NCBI RefSeq assembly: GCF_003933965.1
Contig: NZ_RSAJ01000026.1
Location: 1-33,075 of the forward strand
DNA from: Streptomyces sp. RP5T
GTDB taxonomy: Bacteria > Actinomycetota > Actinomycetes > Streptomycetales > Streptomycetaceae
Length of the DNA: 33,075 bases
Direction: 5' to 3'
Shown here: positions 1 to 7,382 of the stretch, piece after piece
Layout: every line of letters starts with the position of its first letter
Numbering within the stretch: position 1 is the first letter of the stretch
The notes under the pieces: generated by a model
Told to the model about the DNA's origin: nothing
Databases searched by the model: none
Seen by the model: only the letters and a program-made list of their open reading frames with translations
Position numbers and translations under genes: made by a program

Positions 1-1232
1 GGCTGGAGTTGCCCCCTGGTGACGAGGGTCACGAGGGGAACTCCGCAGACGCCCCGCCCGGCACGGTGTCCCTGGCACGGCCGATGGACGCGGGAGCGAC
101 GATCGGGCCGGAGCTGGACTGGGACGCCGACGCCTGGCGCGAGGTGCGTACGCGCGCACAGCGGGCCGGCCGGGCCTACATCTGGCTGAACCTCGTGGAA
201 CAGCGGCTGCGAGCGGTCGTGGCCGCCGTTCTGCGTCCCATCTACGAACCCGTCCACGGCCACGACGACTGGGTGGTCGCCGCCGCGGGGCCCGCCGGAC
301 AGGAGTGGGTGCAGCGCGCGGTCGCGGTGCGCGAAGTCAGCCGCCGCAAGGGTTACTTGCTCGACCCCGCCGACGACAACGTCCTCAGCTTCCTCACCCT
401 GCCCCAGCTCCGTGAGCTGATGGTGCAGCACTGGCCGTGCTTCGAGCCGTACTTCGACGACCGCCGGGACGTCGAACTGGCCCTGGACGAGCTGGAGGTG
501 ACCCGCAACGTCGTCTCCCGCAACCGTGCCCTGTCCGAGGCGGTCCTCGGCCAGGCCGAGCGCGCCTCCGCCAAGCTCCTGGAGATGCTCGGCGCGGGCG
601 GCGACGTGCCCTCCGCCCGGCGACTGCCCGTCGACGCGGTCGAGGACCTGGTCGGCGACCGGTACGCCGACGTGGTGGCCGTGCACCCCGACCGGGTGCG
701 GCTGCTGCGGCAGTTCCCCGCCGAGGACATCTTCGGCGGCGCCCGCCGCCTCGACGCCGTCGGCATCGGCCTCAACCTCCTGGTGCAGAACTTCTCCGGC
801 CGCCGTCTGGTGCGCCTGGCCGAGGCCGGCTGCCGGGTGCGGCTGCTGTTCCTGAACCCGGCCTCCAGCGCGGTCAAGCGGCGCGAGCGCGAACTCGGCA
901 TGAAGCGCGGCGAGTTGAGCCGCGCCGTCGAGATGAACATCCTGCACATGCGCCGGGTCCGCTCCAGGCTCCGCGACCCGGGCGCCTTCGAGATCCAGGT
1001 CTACGACGACACCCCGCGCTTCACGGCCTACCTCGTGGACGGCGACGGCTCGGACGGGATCGCGGTCGTGCAGTCCTACCTGCGGCGCTCGCGGGGAATG
1101 GAGGCTCCCGTCCTGGTGCTGCGCAACGGCAACCGGGTCGTCAAGGCCGGCGATGTGGACGACAGCGGCCTCTTCCCCACCTACCGCGAGGAGTTCGAGA
1201 CGAACTGGGCGGATTCGCGTCCGGTGTCCTGA
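1..1232 (+). CDS. SAV2148-family HEPN-domain protein, 5' end missing
   Basis: The reading frame is open from the first base of the window (LELPPGDEGHEG...), so the start codon lies outside; the first in-frame start inside (TTG at 9) is probably not the real one. About 410 residues are visible, ending at TGA 1230-1232. I recognise it as the conserved actinobacterial family annotated as SAV2148-family HEPN-domain protein. The N-terminal half (near DWDADAWREVRTRAQRAG to FDDRRDVELALDELEVTRN) is helical, with the R-N-x-x-x-R-N pattern seen in Swt1-like HEPN modules. The C-terminal half (from about residue 235, GARRLDAVGIGLNLL) is alpha/beta and ends in a region like an inactive phospholipase-D-type fold. 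No signal peptide or membrane segment is visible. Function is unknown; HEPN domains are often RNases or nucleotide-binding modules, but I see no clear catalytic RxxxxH motif. Confidence 0.85.
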   Translation, partial: LELPPGDEGHEGNSADAPPGTVSLARPMDAGATIGPELDWDADAWREVRTRAQRAGRAYIWLNLVEQRLRAVVAAVLRPIYEPVHGHDDWVVAAAGPAGQEWVQRAVAVREVSRRKGYLLDPADDNVLSFLTLPQLRELMVQHWPCFEPYFDDRRDVELALDELEVTRNVVSRNRALSEAVLGQAERASAKLLEMLGAGGDVPSARRLPVDAVEDLVGDRYADVVAVHPDRVRLLRQFPAEDIFGGARRLDAVGIGLNLLVQNFSGRRLVRLAEAGCRVRLLFLNPASSAVKRRERELGMKRGELSRAVEMNILHMRRVRSRLRDPGAFEIQVYDDTPRFTAYLVDGDGSDGIAVVQSYLRRSRGMEAPVLVLRNGNRVVKAGDVDDSGLFPTYREEFETNWADSRPVS

Positions 1233-1277
1233 AGTGTCCCGGACCGTGTCGGCGCCAAGCGGAATGCGATCCTCTGA

Positions 1278-1300
1278 TTGTCAGTGGCACATGGGAAGGT
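1278..1300 (+). promoter_or_regulatory. RecA-independent DNA-damage (PafBC-type) promoter
   Basis: TTGTCAGTGGC occupies 1278-1288, followed by six bases and GAAGGT at 1295-1300. The known Streptomyces/mycobacterial DNA-damage promoter motif is TTGTCAGTGGC-N6-TAGGgT (TTGTCRGTG-N8-TAnnnT in mycobacteria). The left element matches fully. The right one keeps the A at position 2 and GGT at the end. A start site near 1307 would give a leader of about 37 nt with a good ribosome binding site before the exonuclease ATG at 1344. It also makes the in-frame GTG at 1278 an unlikely start. Confidence 0.65.
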
Positions 1301-1343
1301 GGAGACCACTGGGGGAAAGCACCACCAAGAAGGGGGACCGCCC

Positions 1344-2066
1344 ATGGGCTGGCACCGGGAGCTGCTGATCGGTTTCGACCTGGAGACCACCGGCACCGAT
1401 CCGCACGAGGCGCGCATCGTCACGGCCGCCGTGATCGAGGTCAGGGACGGGCAGCCGCTGGGGCGCCGGGAGTGGCTGGCGGACCCCGGCGTGGAGATCC
1501 CGGCGGACGCCGTGGCGGTGCACGGCATCAGCAATGAGCGGGCGGCCGCCGAGGGCCGCCCCGCCGACCAGGTCGCCGACGCCGTCGCGGACGTCCTCAC
1601 GGCCTACTGGAGGACGGGCGTCCCGGTCGTCGCCTACAACGCCGCCTTCGACCTGAGTCTCCTCTCCGCCGAACTGCGCCGGTACGGCCTGCCGTCCCTG
1701 CGCGAGCGCCTGGGCGGCCTCGACCCGGCACCGGTCATCGACCCGTACACCATCGACCGCTCGGTGGACCGCTACCGCCGCGGCAAGCGCAACCTCGAAG
1801 CGGTCTGCACGGAGTACGGCATCGCCCTCGACACCGCTCACGACGCCGGTGCCGACGCCCTCGCCGCGGCCCGGCTGGCCTGCGCGATAGCCGTCCGGCA
1901 CCCCAAGGTCGCCGCCCTCGGCCCGGCGGACCTGCACCGCCGTCAGATCGAGTGGTACGCCGAATGGGCCGCGGACTTCCAGGACTTCCTGCGCCGCAAG
2001 GGCGACGCGAGCGCGGTGGTCGACGGCACCTGGCCGCTGCGCGAGCCCGCCGACGAGACCGTGTGA
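1344..2066 (+). CDS. DnaQ-like 3'-5' exonuclease (DEDDh family)
   Basis: This 240-residue protein has all three exonuclease motifs of the DEDDh superfamily: ExoI FDLETTGTD (Asp12, Glu14), ExoII VVAYNAAFDLSLL (Asp103) and ExoIII HDAGADALAA (His166, Asp171). It should remove 3' nucleotides from DNA with two bound metal ions. There is no polymerase or helicase domain, so it is a stand-alone proofreading or repair exonuclease rather than a polymerase subunit. The start is ATG 1344, preceded by AAGAAGGGGG (1327-1336) at suitable spacing; upstream in-frame starts fall inside the damage promoter at 1278-1300. That promoter implies induction by DNA damage. The C-terminal 55 residues (DLHRRQIEWYAEWAADFQDFLRR, written here as DLHRRQIEWY then AEWAADFQDFL) form a short extension typical of the actinobacterial members. 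It converges on the deacylase gene with only 22 bp between. Confidence 0.9.
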   Translation: MGWHRELLIGFDLETTGTDPHEARIVTAAVIEVRDGQPLGRREWLADPGVEIPADAVAVHGISNERAAAEGRPADQVADAVADVLTAYWRTGVPVVAYNAAFDLSLLSAELRRYGLPSLRERLGGLDPAPVIDPYTIDRSVDRYRRGKRNLEAVCTEYGIALDTAHDAGADALAAARLACAIAVRHPKVAALGPADLHRRQIEWYAEWAADFQDFLRRKGDASAVVDGTWPLREPADETV

Positions 2067-2088
2067 GAACACCTCACCGCGGCGCGCG

Positions 2089-2598
2089 TCACCCCGCCGC
2101 CGCGACCGGCTCCACCCGGGGGGCGGCCAGGCGCTCGTAGTCGGCCCCCGACATGCACAGCGACCGGTCGAGGCGGGCGGCGTTGAAGTACAGCCGGGGC
2201 TGCTTCACGACCTCCGGATCGGCGACGACCTCCAGCGCGGGATCGAAGCTGAACGGCAGCACCGTGCCGGGAATCGCGCGGGCCAGCCGCTCGGCGGTCT
2301 CGGCGTCGCTGAAGCCGGCATAGCGCGCCCCGTACAGCCCCCGGACCGCGTCCAGGTCCACCCGCCGGTCCCCGGGGACGACCGCGAGGACGTGCCGGGT
2401 GGTCCGGCGGTCCACCTTCACCCGCAGCACGATGCACTTCGCGGCCTCGGAGGCGGGATGCCCGCGCAGCGCGCACACGGCCTCGGTGCTGCCCTCGGGA
2501 GCGTGGTCGATCAGCCGGTGGTCGACACCGGAGGTGTCGAGCAGCGCGATCAGACGGTCGTAGGTGTCGTACGGGTCGGAGGCGTCGTCGCCGGGCAT
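2089..2598 (-). CDS. YbaK/YeaK-type aminoacyl-tRNA deacylase
   Basis: A 169-residue single-domain protein of the YbaK/ProRS-associated editing superfamily. It hydrolyses mischarged aminoacyl-tRNAs in trans, cleaving the wrong amino acid from the tRNA 3' end. It aligns by eye along its length with E. coli YeaK: the early HAPEGSTEAVCALRGH block, the AAKCIVLRVK strand with the conserved Lys (about residue 54), PFSFDPALEVVADPEV, and the closing FNAARLDRSLCMSGADYERL. That favours the YeaK branch over YbaK or ProX, although the exact substrate cannot be read from sequence. The start at 2598 is supported by AGAGGA six bases upstream. The first 49 bases overlap the end of the EamA gene in another frame, so the two are probably cotranscribed and translationally coupled. 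Confidence 0.85.
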   Translation of the reverse strand: MPGDDASDPYDTYDRLIALLDTSGVDHRLIDHAPEGSTEAVCALRGHPASEAAKCIVLRVKVDRRTTRHVLAVVPGDRRVDLDAVRGLYGARYAGFSDAETAERLARAIPGTVLPFSFDPALEVVADPEVVKQPRLYFNAARLDRSLCMSGADYERLAAPRVEPVAAAG

Positions 2599-3524
2599 CG
2601 GGTGTCCTCTTCGATGGGGTGAACGTCGGTGCGGGGCAGGCCGGTTGCGCGGTGGGCGCGCTCCACGGACTGCCCCCAGTAGGTACCGGTGATCATCATG
2701 ACCGCTCCGAGCCCGGTCAGTACGGTGAAGTGCTCACCGCCCAGGGCGACTCCCGCCGCCGCGGCCCAGATCGGCTCGGTGCCCAGCAGCAGACTGGCCC
2801 GGCTGGCCGAGGTGCGCTGCACGGCCCAGGTCTGCGCGAGGAAGGCGAACACACTGCAGAACAGGGCGAGATAGAGCAGCTGTGTCCAGGTCGCCGGGGT
2901 CGCGTGGGCCAGGGTGGGCAGGTCGCGCGCGGCCAGGGGGAGGAACAGGACCGTGCCGACGAGGGTCTGCACGGTGGTGAGGTGCAGCGGCCGTACCGCC
3001 CGGCCCGCGGTGAGCCGTCCGACCAGGGCGACATGGCCCGCCCGGACTACGGCGGCTCCCAGCATCAGCAGGTCGCCGAGGCGGGGCGCGTGGAAGCCGT
3101 TGCCCGCCATGAGGAGTGCCACGGCCAGGACGCACACACCGGCGGCCGCGTAGAACACGGGCGGCAGAGCGCCCCGGTGACCTGTGCGGTCCAGGAGGGG
3201 GGTGAGGACGATGGTCAGGCTGATGATGAGCCCGGCGTTGGCGGCGCTGGTGTGGGCGACGCCGTAGGTCTCGACGACCAGGACGGCGGCCTGGGTGAGT
3301 CCGAGGGGCACCCCCGCCCGCAGTTCCTCGCGGCTCCACCGGCGGGGGCCGCGCCCGGGGAGGGCGGCGACTCCCAGGCAGGCGAGCGCGGACAGGGCGT
3401 AGCGGGCGAGGAGCACCAGCAGGACAGGCAGGGCGGACGTCGCCGTCTGGGCGGAGAGATAGCTCGAACCCCAGACGATCGCGACCAGCAGGAGTACCAC
3501 GTCGGTACGGCGGGCGTCGGACAC
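2550..3524 (-). CDS. EamA/DMT-family membrane exporter
   Basis: About 324 residues forming ten hydrophobic segments in two EamA repeats, the drug/metabolite transporter fold. The first begins VVLLLVAIVWGSSYLS, and the second carries LLYLALFCSVFAFLAQTWAVQRTSASRASLLLGTEP (LLYLALFCSVF, then RTSASRASLLLGTEPIWA), with the family's characteristic TEP-x-WA signature near the ninth helix. It should export a small metabolite across the cytoplasmic membrane. The start is placed at GTG 3524; the frame is open up to a TTG at 3575 that has no ribosome binding site and lies in the regulator's promoter. It is divergent from a LysR gene 80 bp away, the usual arrangement for LysR control of such exporters. 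Its last 49 bases overlap the deacylase gene. The substrate is unknown. Confidence 0.85.
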   Translation of the reverse strand: MSDARRTDVVLLLVAIVWGSSYLSAQTATSALPVLLVLLARYALSALACLGVAALPGRGPRRWSREELRAGVPLGLTQAAVLVVETYGVAHTSAANAGLIISLTIVLTPLLDRTGHRGALPPVFYAAAGVCVLAVALLMAGNGFHAPRLGDLLMLGAAVVRAGHVALVGRLTAGRAVRPLHLTTVQTLVGTVLFLPLAARDLPTLAHATPATWTQLLYLALFCSVFAFLAQTWAVQRTSASRASLLLGTEPIWAAAAGVALGGEHFTVLTGLGAVMMITGTYWGQSVERAHRATGLPRTDVHPIEEDTRCPATTPPTRTTPTTV

Positions 3525-3592
3525 CCGCCCACCCTGCACCGATCCATCCCTGAAGCCCAGAGCCAGTTTCTTCAACGATCTTTTAGCGCTCC

Positions 3593-3598
3593 TACACT
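3593..3598 (+). promoter_or_regulatory. -10 box of LysR gene (leaderless transcript)
   Basis: TACACT lies six bases upstream of the GTG start at 3605, so transcription would begin at or just before the start codon. There is no Shine-Dalgarno sequence upstream of that GTG, which fits a leaderless mRNA. No convincing -35 hexamer is visible; TCTTCA at 3569-3574 is a weak candidate. The region also holds the divergent EamA promoter, so LysR binding here could control both genes. Confidence 0.5.
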
Positions 3599-3604
3599 GT
3601 CCTG

Positions 3605-4510
3605 GTGGACGAACGACAGCTGCGGATTCTGCGGGAACTCGGTGAGCTGGGCAGCGTCACCGCCGTCGCGGAGGCGCTGCTGGTGACGCCATCGGCGATC
3701 TCTCAGCAGCTCAGGCTGTTGCAGCGGTCGGTGAAGGTACCGCTGACCGAGCGCGACGGCAGGCGGCTGGTGCTCACCGACGCCGGGCAGGCGCTGGCGG
3801 GCGCGGCCGCCGAGGTGGAGACGGCACTGGCCCGGGCCCGGCACACGGTCGAGGAGTTCGTGGACCGGCCCGACGGCGAGGTCTCGGTGGCGGCCTTCCA
3901 CAGCGCGGGCGCGGCCTTCTTCCCGCTGCTGCTGCGCGCCCTCGCGGGCCCCGGAGCCCCGGTGCCGAGGCTGGCCGACGAGGACGTCCCGCAGGAGGAC
4001 TTCCCCCGCCTCACCCGCGAGTACGACATCGTCCTGGCCCACCGTCTCGACCACGCCCCCGCCTGGCCGCCCACGGTGACGGCCACGACGCTGCTGCGCG
4101 AGCCCCTGGACGTGGCCATGCCCGCCGACCACCCGCTGGCGGCCGGACGCCGGGTGACCCCGGCGGACGTGGCCGGCGAACCCTGGATCACCGTCCACGA
4201 CGGCTTCCCGGTCATGGCCACCATCGAGGCGATCGCGGCGGCCGCGGGCCACCGCCCGCACCTGGCCCACCGCATCAACGAGTTCGCGGTGGCGGCGGAG
4301 GTGGTCGCGGCGGGCGGCGGCCTGGCGCTGATGCCCCGCTACACGACGCGCCGGCATCCGGCGCTGGTCCTGCTGCCGCTGAGCGGGGTGCGGGCGAACC
4401 GCCACATCGACGCCCTCCACCGCCCGGAGAGGACGGCGAGAAGAGCGGTCCGCCGCGTGCTGACCGAGCTGAGGACAGCGGGACGGACCATCCAACGATC
4501 AGGTGACTGA
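3605..4510 (+). CDS. LysR-family transcriptional regulator
   Basis: A 301-residue LysR-type regulator. Residues 1-60 form the winged helix-turn-helix (ILRELGELGSVTAVAEALL, then VTPSAISQQLRLLQ), followed by the linker helix to about residue 90. A periplasmic-binding-protein-like effector domain runs from EVSVAAFHSAGAAFFPLLLR to about residue 290. The GTG start at 3605 begins MDERQLRIL, the standard N-terminus for this subgroup, and lies directly after a TACACT -10 box. The gene is divergent from the EamA exporter, so it most likely controls that exporter and itself from the shared 80-bp region. The effector is unknown. It converges on the APH-like gene with 40 bp between. Confidence 0.9.
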   Translation: MDERQLRILRELGELGSVTAVAEALLVTPSAISQQLRLLQRSVKVPLTERDGRRLVLTDAGQALAGAAAEVETALARARHTVEEFVDRPDGEVSVAAFHSAGAAFFPLLLRALAGPGAPVPRLADEDVPQEDFPRLTREYDIVLAHRLDHAPAWPPTVTATTLLREPLDVAMPADHPLAAGRRVTPADVAGEPWITVHDGFPVMATIEAIAAAAGHRPHLAHRINEFAVAAEVVAAGGGLALMPRYTTRRHPALVLLPLSGVRANRHIDALHRPERTARRAVRRVLTELRTAGRTIQRSGD

Positions 4511-4550
4511 GTCCGGCCGCCCGCCCGAACCCGAGGGGACCGGCCGTCCG

Positions 4551-5405
4551 TCAGAACGGATACCACCGCACCGTCTCGTCCCCGTCCCGCAGCGAGGCGA
4601 CCCGGCGCTCGAACTCCGCCAGCGCCTTGGGATCGGCCGGCGCGTGCTGGGCGACCCACGCACAGCTGGCCGTCTCCCGGGCACCCCGGAGCACCGCACA
4701 CCCCTCCCACTCCCGCACGTCCCACCCGTACGCGGCGGTGAACGCGTCATAGGCCTCGGCCGGAAGACCGTAGCGGTCGCGGGACAGCGCCATGACCACC
4801 AGGTCGTGCTCGCGCAGATCCGAGGAGAACGTCTCCAGGTCGACGAGAACCGGCCCGTCCGGCCCCACGTGCACATTGCGGGGGAGCGCGTCCCCGTGGA
4901 TCGGCCCCGGCGGCAGCTGCGGTGTCACCGCGGCCGCGGCCGCGGCGAAACCGTCCCTGCGCTCCCGCAGGTACGCCGCGTCGGCGGGGTCGATCGCGTC
5001 GCCCGCGAGCCGCAGCCAGCGCTCGACACCGCCCAGCAGCTCACGCGGGGGCAGGGCGAAGGACGGCGTGGGCAGGGCGTGCACGACCCGCAGCAGTTCG
5101 GCCAAATCCCGTGCCTCGGCGGACCGTACGGCGTCGGGAAGCCGGTGCCACACCGTCACCGGGTGCCCCTCCACCAACCGTGCCTCGGGCTCGGCCGCCC
5201 GCACCGCGGGCACCCCGGCCTCCGCCAGCCACACCGCGACGGCCAGTTCACGCCGTGCCCGGTCGAGGAGTTCGGCGTCCCGCCCCACCTTGACGACCAG
5301 GTCACCGGCGGCGAACACGGCGTTCTCCCCGAGGGCCAGCAGCTCCGCCGGCCCCGCGGGCAAGCCCGCCGCGGCCAGTACGTCCCGCGCCCGTGCCTCG
5401 TCCAT
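4551..5405 (-). CDS. APH-family phosphotransferase
   Basis: A 284-residue protein of the aminoglycoside phosphotransferase / choline kinase fold, an ATP-dependent small-molecule kinase. The nucleotide-binding lysine is in LVVKVGR (Lys39). The catalytic loop is HGDALPRN (170-177), with Asp172 as base and Asn177 as metal ligand. The metal-binding aspartate is in VLVDLETFSSD (Asp189). The ATG at 5405 is preceded by GGGAGG nine bases upstream, which excludes the long upstream frame extension. Members of this family phosphorylate aminoglycosides, homoserine, choline or unknown metabolites. Nothing nearby points to resistance, so the substrate is open. It is divergent from the sugar ABC operon across a 211-bp region with an inverted repeat. 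Confidence 0.85.
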   Translation of the reverse strand: MDEARARDVLAAAGLPAGPAELLALGENAVFAAGDLVVKVGRDAELLDRARRELAVAVWLAEAGVPAVRAAEPEARLVEGHPVTVWHRLPDAVRSAEARDLAELLRVVHALPTPSFALPPRELLGGVERWLRLAGDAIDPADAAYLRERRDGFAAAAAAVTPQLPPGPIHGDALPRNVHVGPDGPVLVDLETFSSDLREHDLVVMALSRDRYGLPAEAYDAFTAAYGWDVREWEGCAVLRGARETASCAWVAQHAPADPKALAEFERRVASLRDGDETVRWYPF

Positions 5406-5454
5406 CGTCCGGCCTCCCGGTCCTGACATGTCCCGCATGCCTGTGTATTGCCAC

Positions 5455-5476
5455 CGCGAACGGCGTCGAGTTCGCG
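5455..5476. promoter_or_regulatory. Inverted repeat in divergent promoter region
   Basis: CGCGAAC (5455-5461) and GTTCGCG (5470-5476) form a perfect 7-bp inverted repeat with an 8-bp spacer. It lies between the divergent APH-like gene and the sugar transporter operon, 140 bp upstream of the transporter start. The symmetry and position suit a dimeric repressor site, but no regulator gene is adjacent. The spacing is too wide for the LexA box (CGAAC-N4-GTTCG). Confidence 0.35.
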
Positions 5477-5616
5477 CCATCCATCGGCCAGTCTCGCATT
5501 CGTACAGGTAGGACGGTGTGCGCGCTGCCTTGACGGCGCATACCCCCTTCACGACCATGACGGAGCCCGGGCCGGGAGGGCCGGATCGGCACGAGCAGGG
5601 TGAAGGAGCCGATGAC

Positions 5617-6552
5617 GTGACCTTGGTGACCGCGAGGGAGCGGTCGGCACGGGGCGCGCCGCGCGCCGAGGGGGACCGCCGCCCTTCCGACCGCGGGGCC
5701 TGGTTCCTGGTGCTGCCCGCGCTGGTCCCGATCCTGGTGCTGAGCGTGGGGCCGCTGCTGTACGGGATCCTGCTGGCCTTCACCGACGCCCAGTCGGGCC
5801 GGACCCGGGCCACGCAGTGGATCGGCGGCCTCAACTTCCAGGACCTGCTGCACGACACGCTGTTCTGGGAGTCGTTCCGGATCGGCCTGGTGTGGGCGGT
5901 CGGCGTGACCGTGCCGCAGTTCCTGCTGGCGCTCGGCCTCGCACTCCTGCTGGACCAGGACCTCAAGCTGCGCTGGCTCGCCCGCGCCCTCGCGATCATC
6001 CCCTGGGCCATGCCCGAGGTCGTCGTCGGTGTCATGTGGCGCCTCGTCTACAACCCGGACGCCGGTGTCCTCAACGAGACCCTGCGCGGCCTCGGCCTCG
6101 GCGACGGCCGGGACTGGCTCAGCGGCCTGTCCACCGCCCTGCCCGCCGTGATCGTCGTCGGCGTCTGGGCCGGGATGCCGCAGACGACGGTCACCCTGCT
6201 CGCCGGCCTCCAGAACACCCCGCGCGAACTCCACGAGGCGGCGGCGATGGACGGCGCGGGCGCCTGGCGCAGATTCCGCACGGTCACCTGGCCCGCCCTC
6301 AGACCGGTGGCGCTCGCGATCACCGCGCTCAACTTCATCTGGAACTTCAACTCGTTCGCCCTGGTCTACGTCCTGACCAGCGGCGGGCCCGGCGGCCGCA
6401 CCCGGCTGCCCATGCTCTTCGCCTACGAAGAGGCCTTCCGCTACGGCCAGTTCGGCTACGCGGCCGCGATGGGCTGTGTGATGGTCGCCGTCGTCTCCCT
6501 CATCCTCGCCCTCTTCCTCGTCGGCCGCCTCCGGGGAGGTGACGGGGCATGA
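5617..6552 (+). CDS. Carbohydrate ABC transporter permease (MalF-like)
   Basis: About 311 residues with six membrane segments and the MalF-type EAA loop LHEAAAMDGAGAWRRF, which docks to the ATPase subunit. It belongs to the CUT1 branch (di- and oligosaccharide importers). The start is placed at GTG 5617, preceded by GAAGGAG (5602-5608) at 8-base spacing; the open frame upstream (ATG 5557, GTG 5518) lacks such a site. The N-terminal 30 residues are charged and cytoplasmic, with the first helix at WFLVLPALVPILVLSVGP. The stop overlaps the next permease start (ATGA). The operon contains no ATPase gene, as usual for Streptomyces CUT1 systems, which share the MsiK ATPase encoded elsewhere. Confidence 0.92.
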   Translation: MTLVTARERSARGAPRAEGDRRPSDRGAWFLVLPALVPILVLSVGPLLYGILLAFTDAQSGRTRATQWIGGLNFQDLLHDTLFWESFRIGLVWAVGVTVPQFLLALGLALLLDQDLKLRWLARALAIIPWAMPEVVVGVMWRLVYNPDAGVLNETLRGLGLGDGRDWLSGLSTALPAVIVVGVWAGMPQTTVTLLAGLQNTPRELHEAAAMDGAGAWRRFRTVTWPALRPVALAITALNFIWNFNSFALVYVLTSGGPGGRTRLPMLFAYEEAFRYGQFGYAAAMGCVMVAVVSLILALFLVGRLRGGDGA

Positions 6553-7382
6553 GGACCAGCGCCTCCGGCCGTGCCGGCCAGTACGCCGCCCTCCTCGCCT
6601 ATCTCGTCTTCCTGGCCTTCCCCTTCCTCTGGCTGGTCTCCACCGCCTTCAAGTCCCCGCGGGAACTGGGCAGTCTGCATCCCACCTGGATCCCCCGGGA
6701 CCCCACCCTCGACAACTTCCGCCAGGCCTTCGACGAACAGCCCCTGCTGCGCGCCGCCGGGAACTCCCTGCTCGCCGCGCTCACCGCCGCCGTGATCGCC
6801 GTAATGATCGCCACTCCGCTCGCCTACGTCATGGCCCGCCACCGCACCCGGCTCGCGAATGCCGCCACGGGCTGGGTGGTGGTCAGCCAGGCGTTCCCGC
6901 TCGTGCTGGTGATCATCCCGCTGTTCCTGGTGCTGAAGAACCTGCGGCTGGTCAACTCCCTCGCGGGACTCGTGCTGGTGTACGTCGTGTGGGCGCTGCC
7001 GTTCGCGCTGTGGATGCTCGTCGGATACGTCCGCGCGGTGCCGGCCGAACTGGAGGAGGCGGCGGCCGTCGACGGGGCCGGGCGCCTCAGGACCCTGGTG
7101 TCGGTGACGGCGCCGCTGCTCGCGCCGGGGATCGCGGCGACGGCGCTGTTCGCGTTCATCACCGCGTGGAACGAGTTCTTCTTCGCGCTGGTGCTGCTGA
7201 AGACCGCGGAGAAGCAGACCCTGCCGGTCGTCCTCACCCACTTCATCGGCGCGGAGGGCGTCGCCGACCTCGGCCCGCTCGCGGCGGCCGCCTTCCTCGC
7301 CACCCTGCCCTCGCTGGTCGTCTTCGCGATCATCCAACGCCGTATCACGGGAGGCCTGGTGGCCGGGGCGGTGAAGAGCTGA
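6549..7382 (+). CDS. Carbohydrate ABC transporter permease (MalG-like)
   Basis: A 277-residue inner-membrane permease with six predicted helices, from AALLAYLVFLAFPFLWLVST at the N-terminus to the last near LPSLVVFAIIQRRITGG. The EAA loop reads LEEAAAVDGAGRLRTLVSV followed by PLLAPG, which is the MalG signature. It pairs with the upstream MalF-like subunit to form the channel of a CUT1 sugar importer. Its ATG overlaps the previous stop, and its own stop TGA (7380-7382) shares a base with the next ATG, so the three genes are translationally coupled. The sugar cannot be deduced; no glycoside hydrolase or LacI regulator gene is adjacent. Confidence 0.92.
   Translation: MRTSASGRAGQYAALLAYLVFLAFPFLWLVSTAFKSPRELGSLHPTWIPRDPTLDNFRQAFDEQPLLRAAGNSLLAALTAAVIAVMIATPLAYVMARHRTRLANAATGWVVVSQAFPLVLVIIPLFLVLKNLRLVNSLAGLVLVYVVWALPFALWMLVGYVRAVPAELEEAAAVDGAGRLRTLVSVTAPLLAPGIAATALFAFITAWNEFFFALVLLKTAEKQTLPVVLTHFIGAEGVADLGPLAAAAFLATLPSLVVFAIIQRRITGGLVAGAVKS

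Noticed and set aside
1303..1312. DasR-like half site (AGACCACT) upstream of the exonuclease
   Set aside because: Only one half matches; the left half is absent.
1278..1343. Earlier GTG start for the exonuclease at 1278
   Set aside because: It would put the coding start inside the damage promoter, has no ribosome binding site, and adds residues without family support; ATG 1344 has AAGAAGGGGG.
4511..4550. Possible terminator between LysR and APH-like genes
   Set aside because: CGGCCG occurs twice, but the arms are short self-palindromes and do not form a clear extended stem.
5455..5476. LexA (SOS) box in CGCGAAC/GTTCGCG
   Set aside because: The GAAC and GTTC halves are 8 bp apart, not the 4 bp needed for an actinobacterial SOS box.
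5406..6035. N-terminal extension of the APH-like protein up to 6035
   Set aside because: It runs through the divergent promoter and antisense to the permease gene; ATG 5405 has a good ribosome binding site and the normal family N-terminus.
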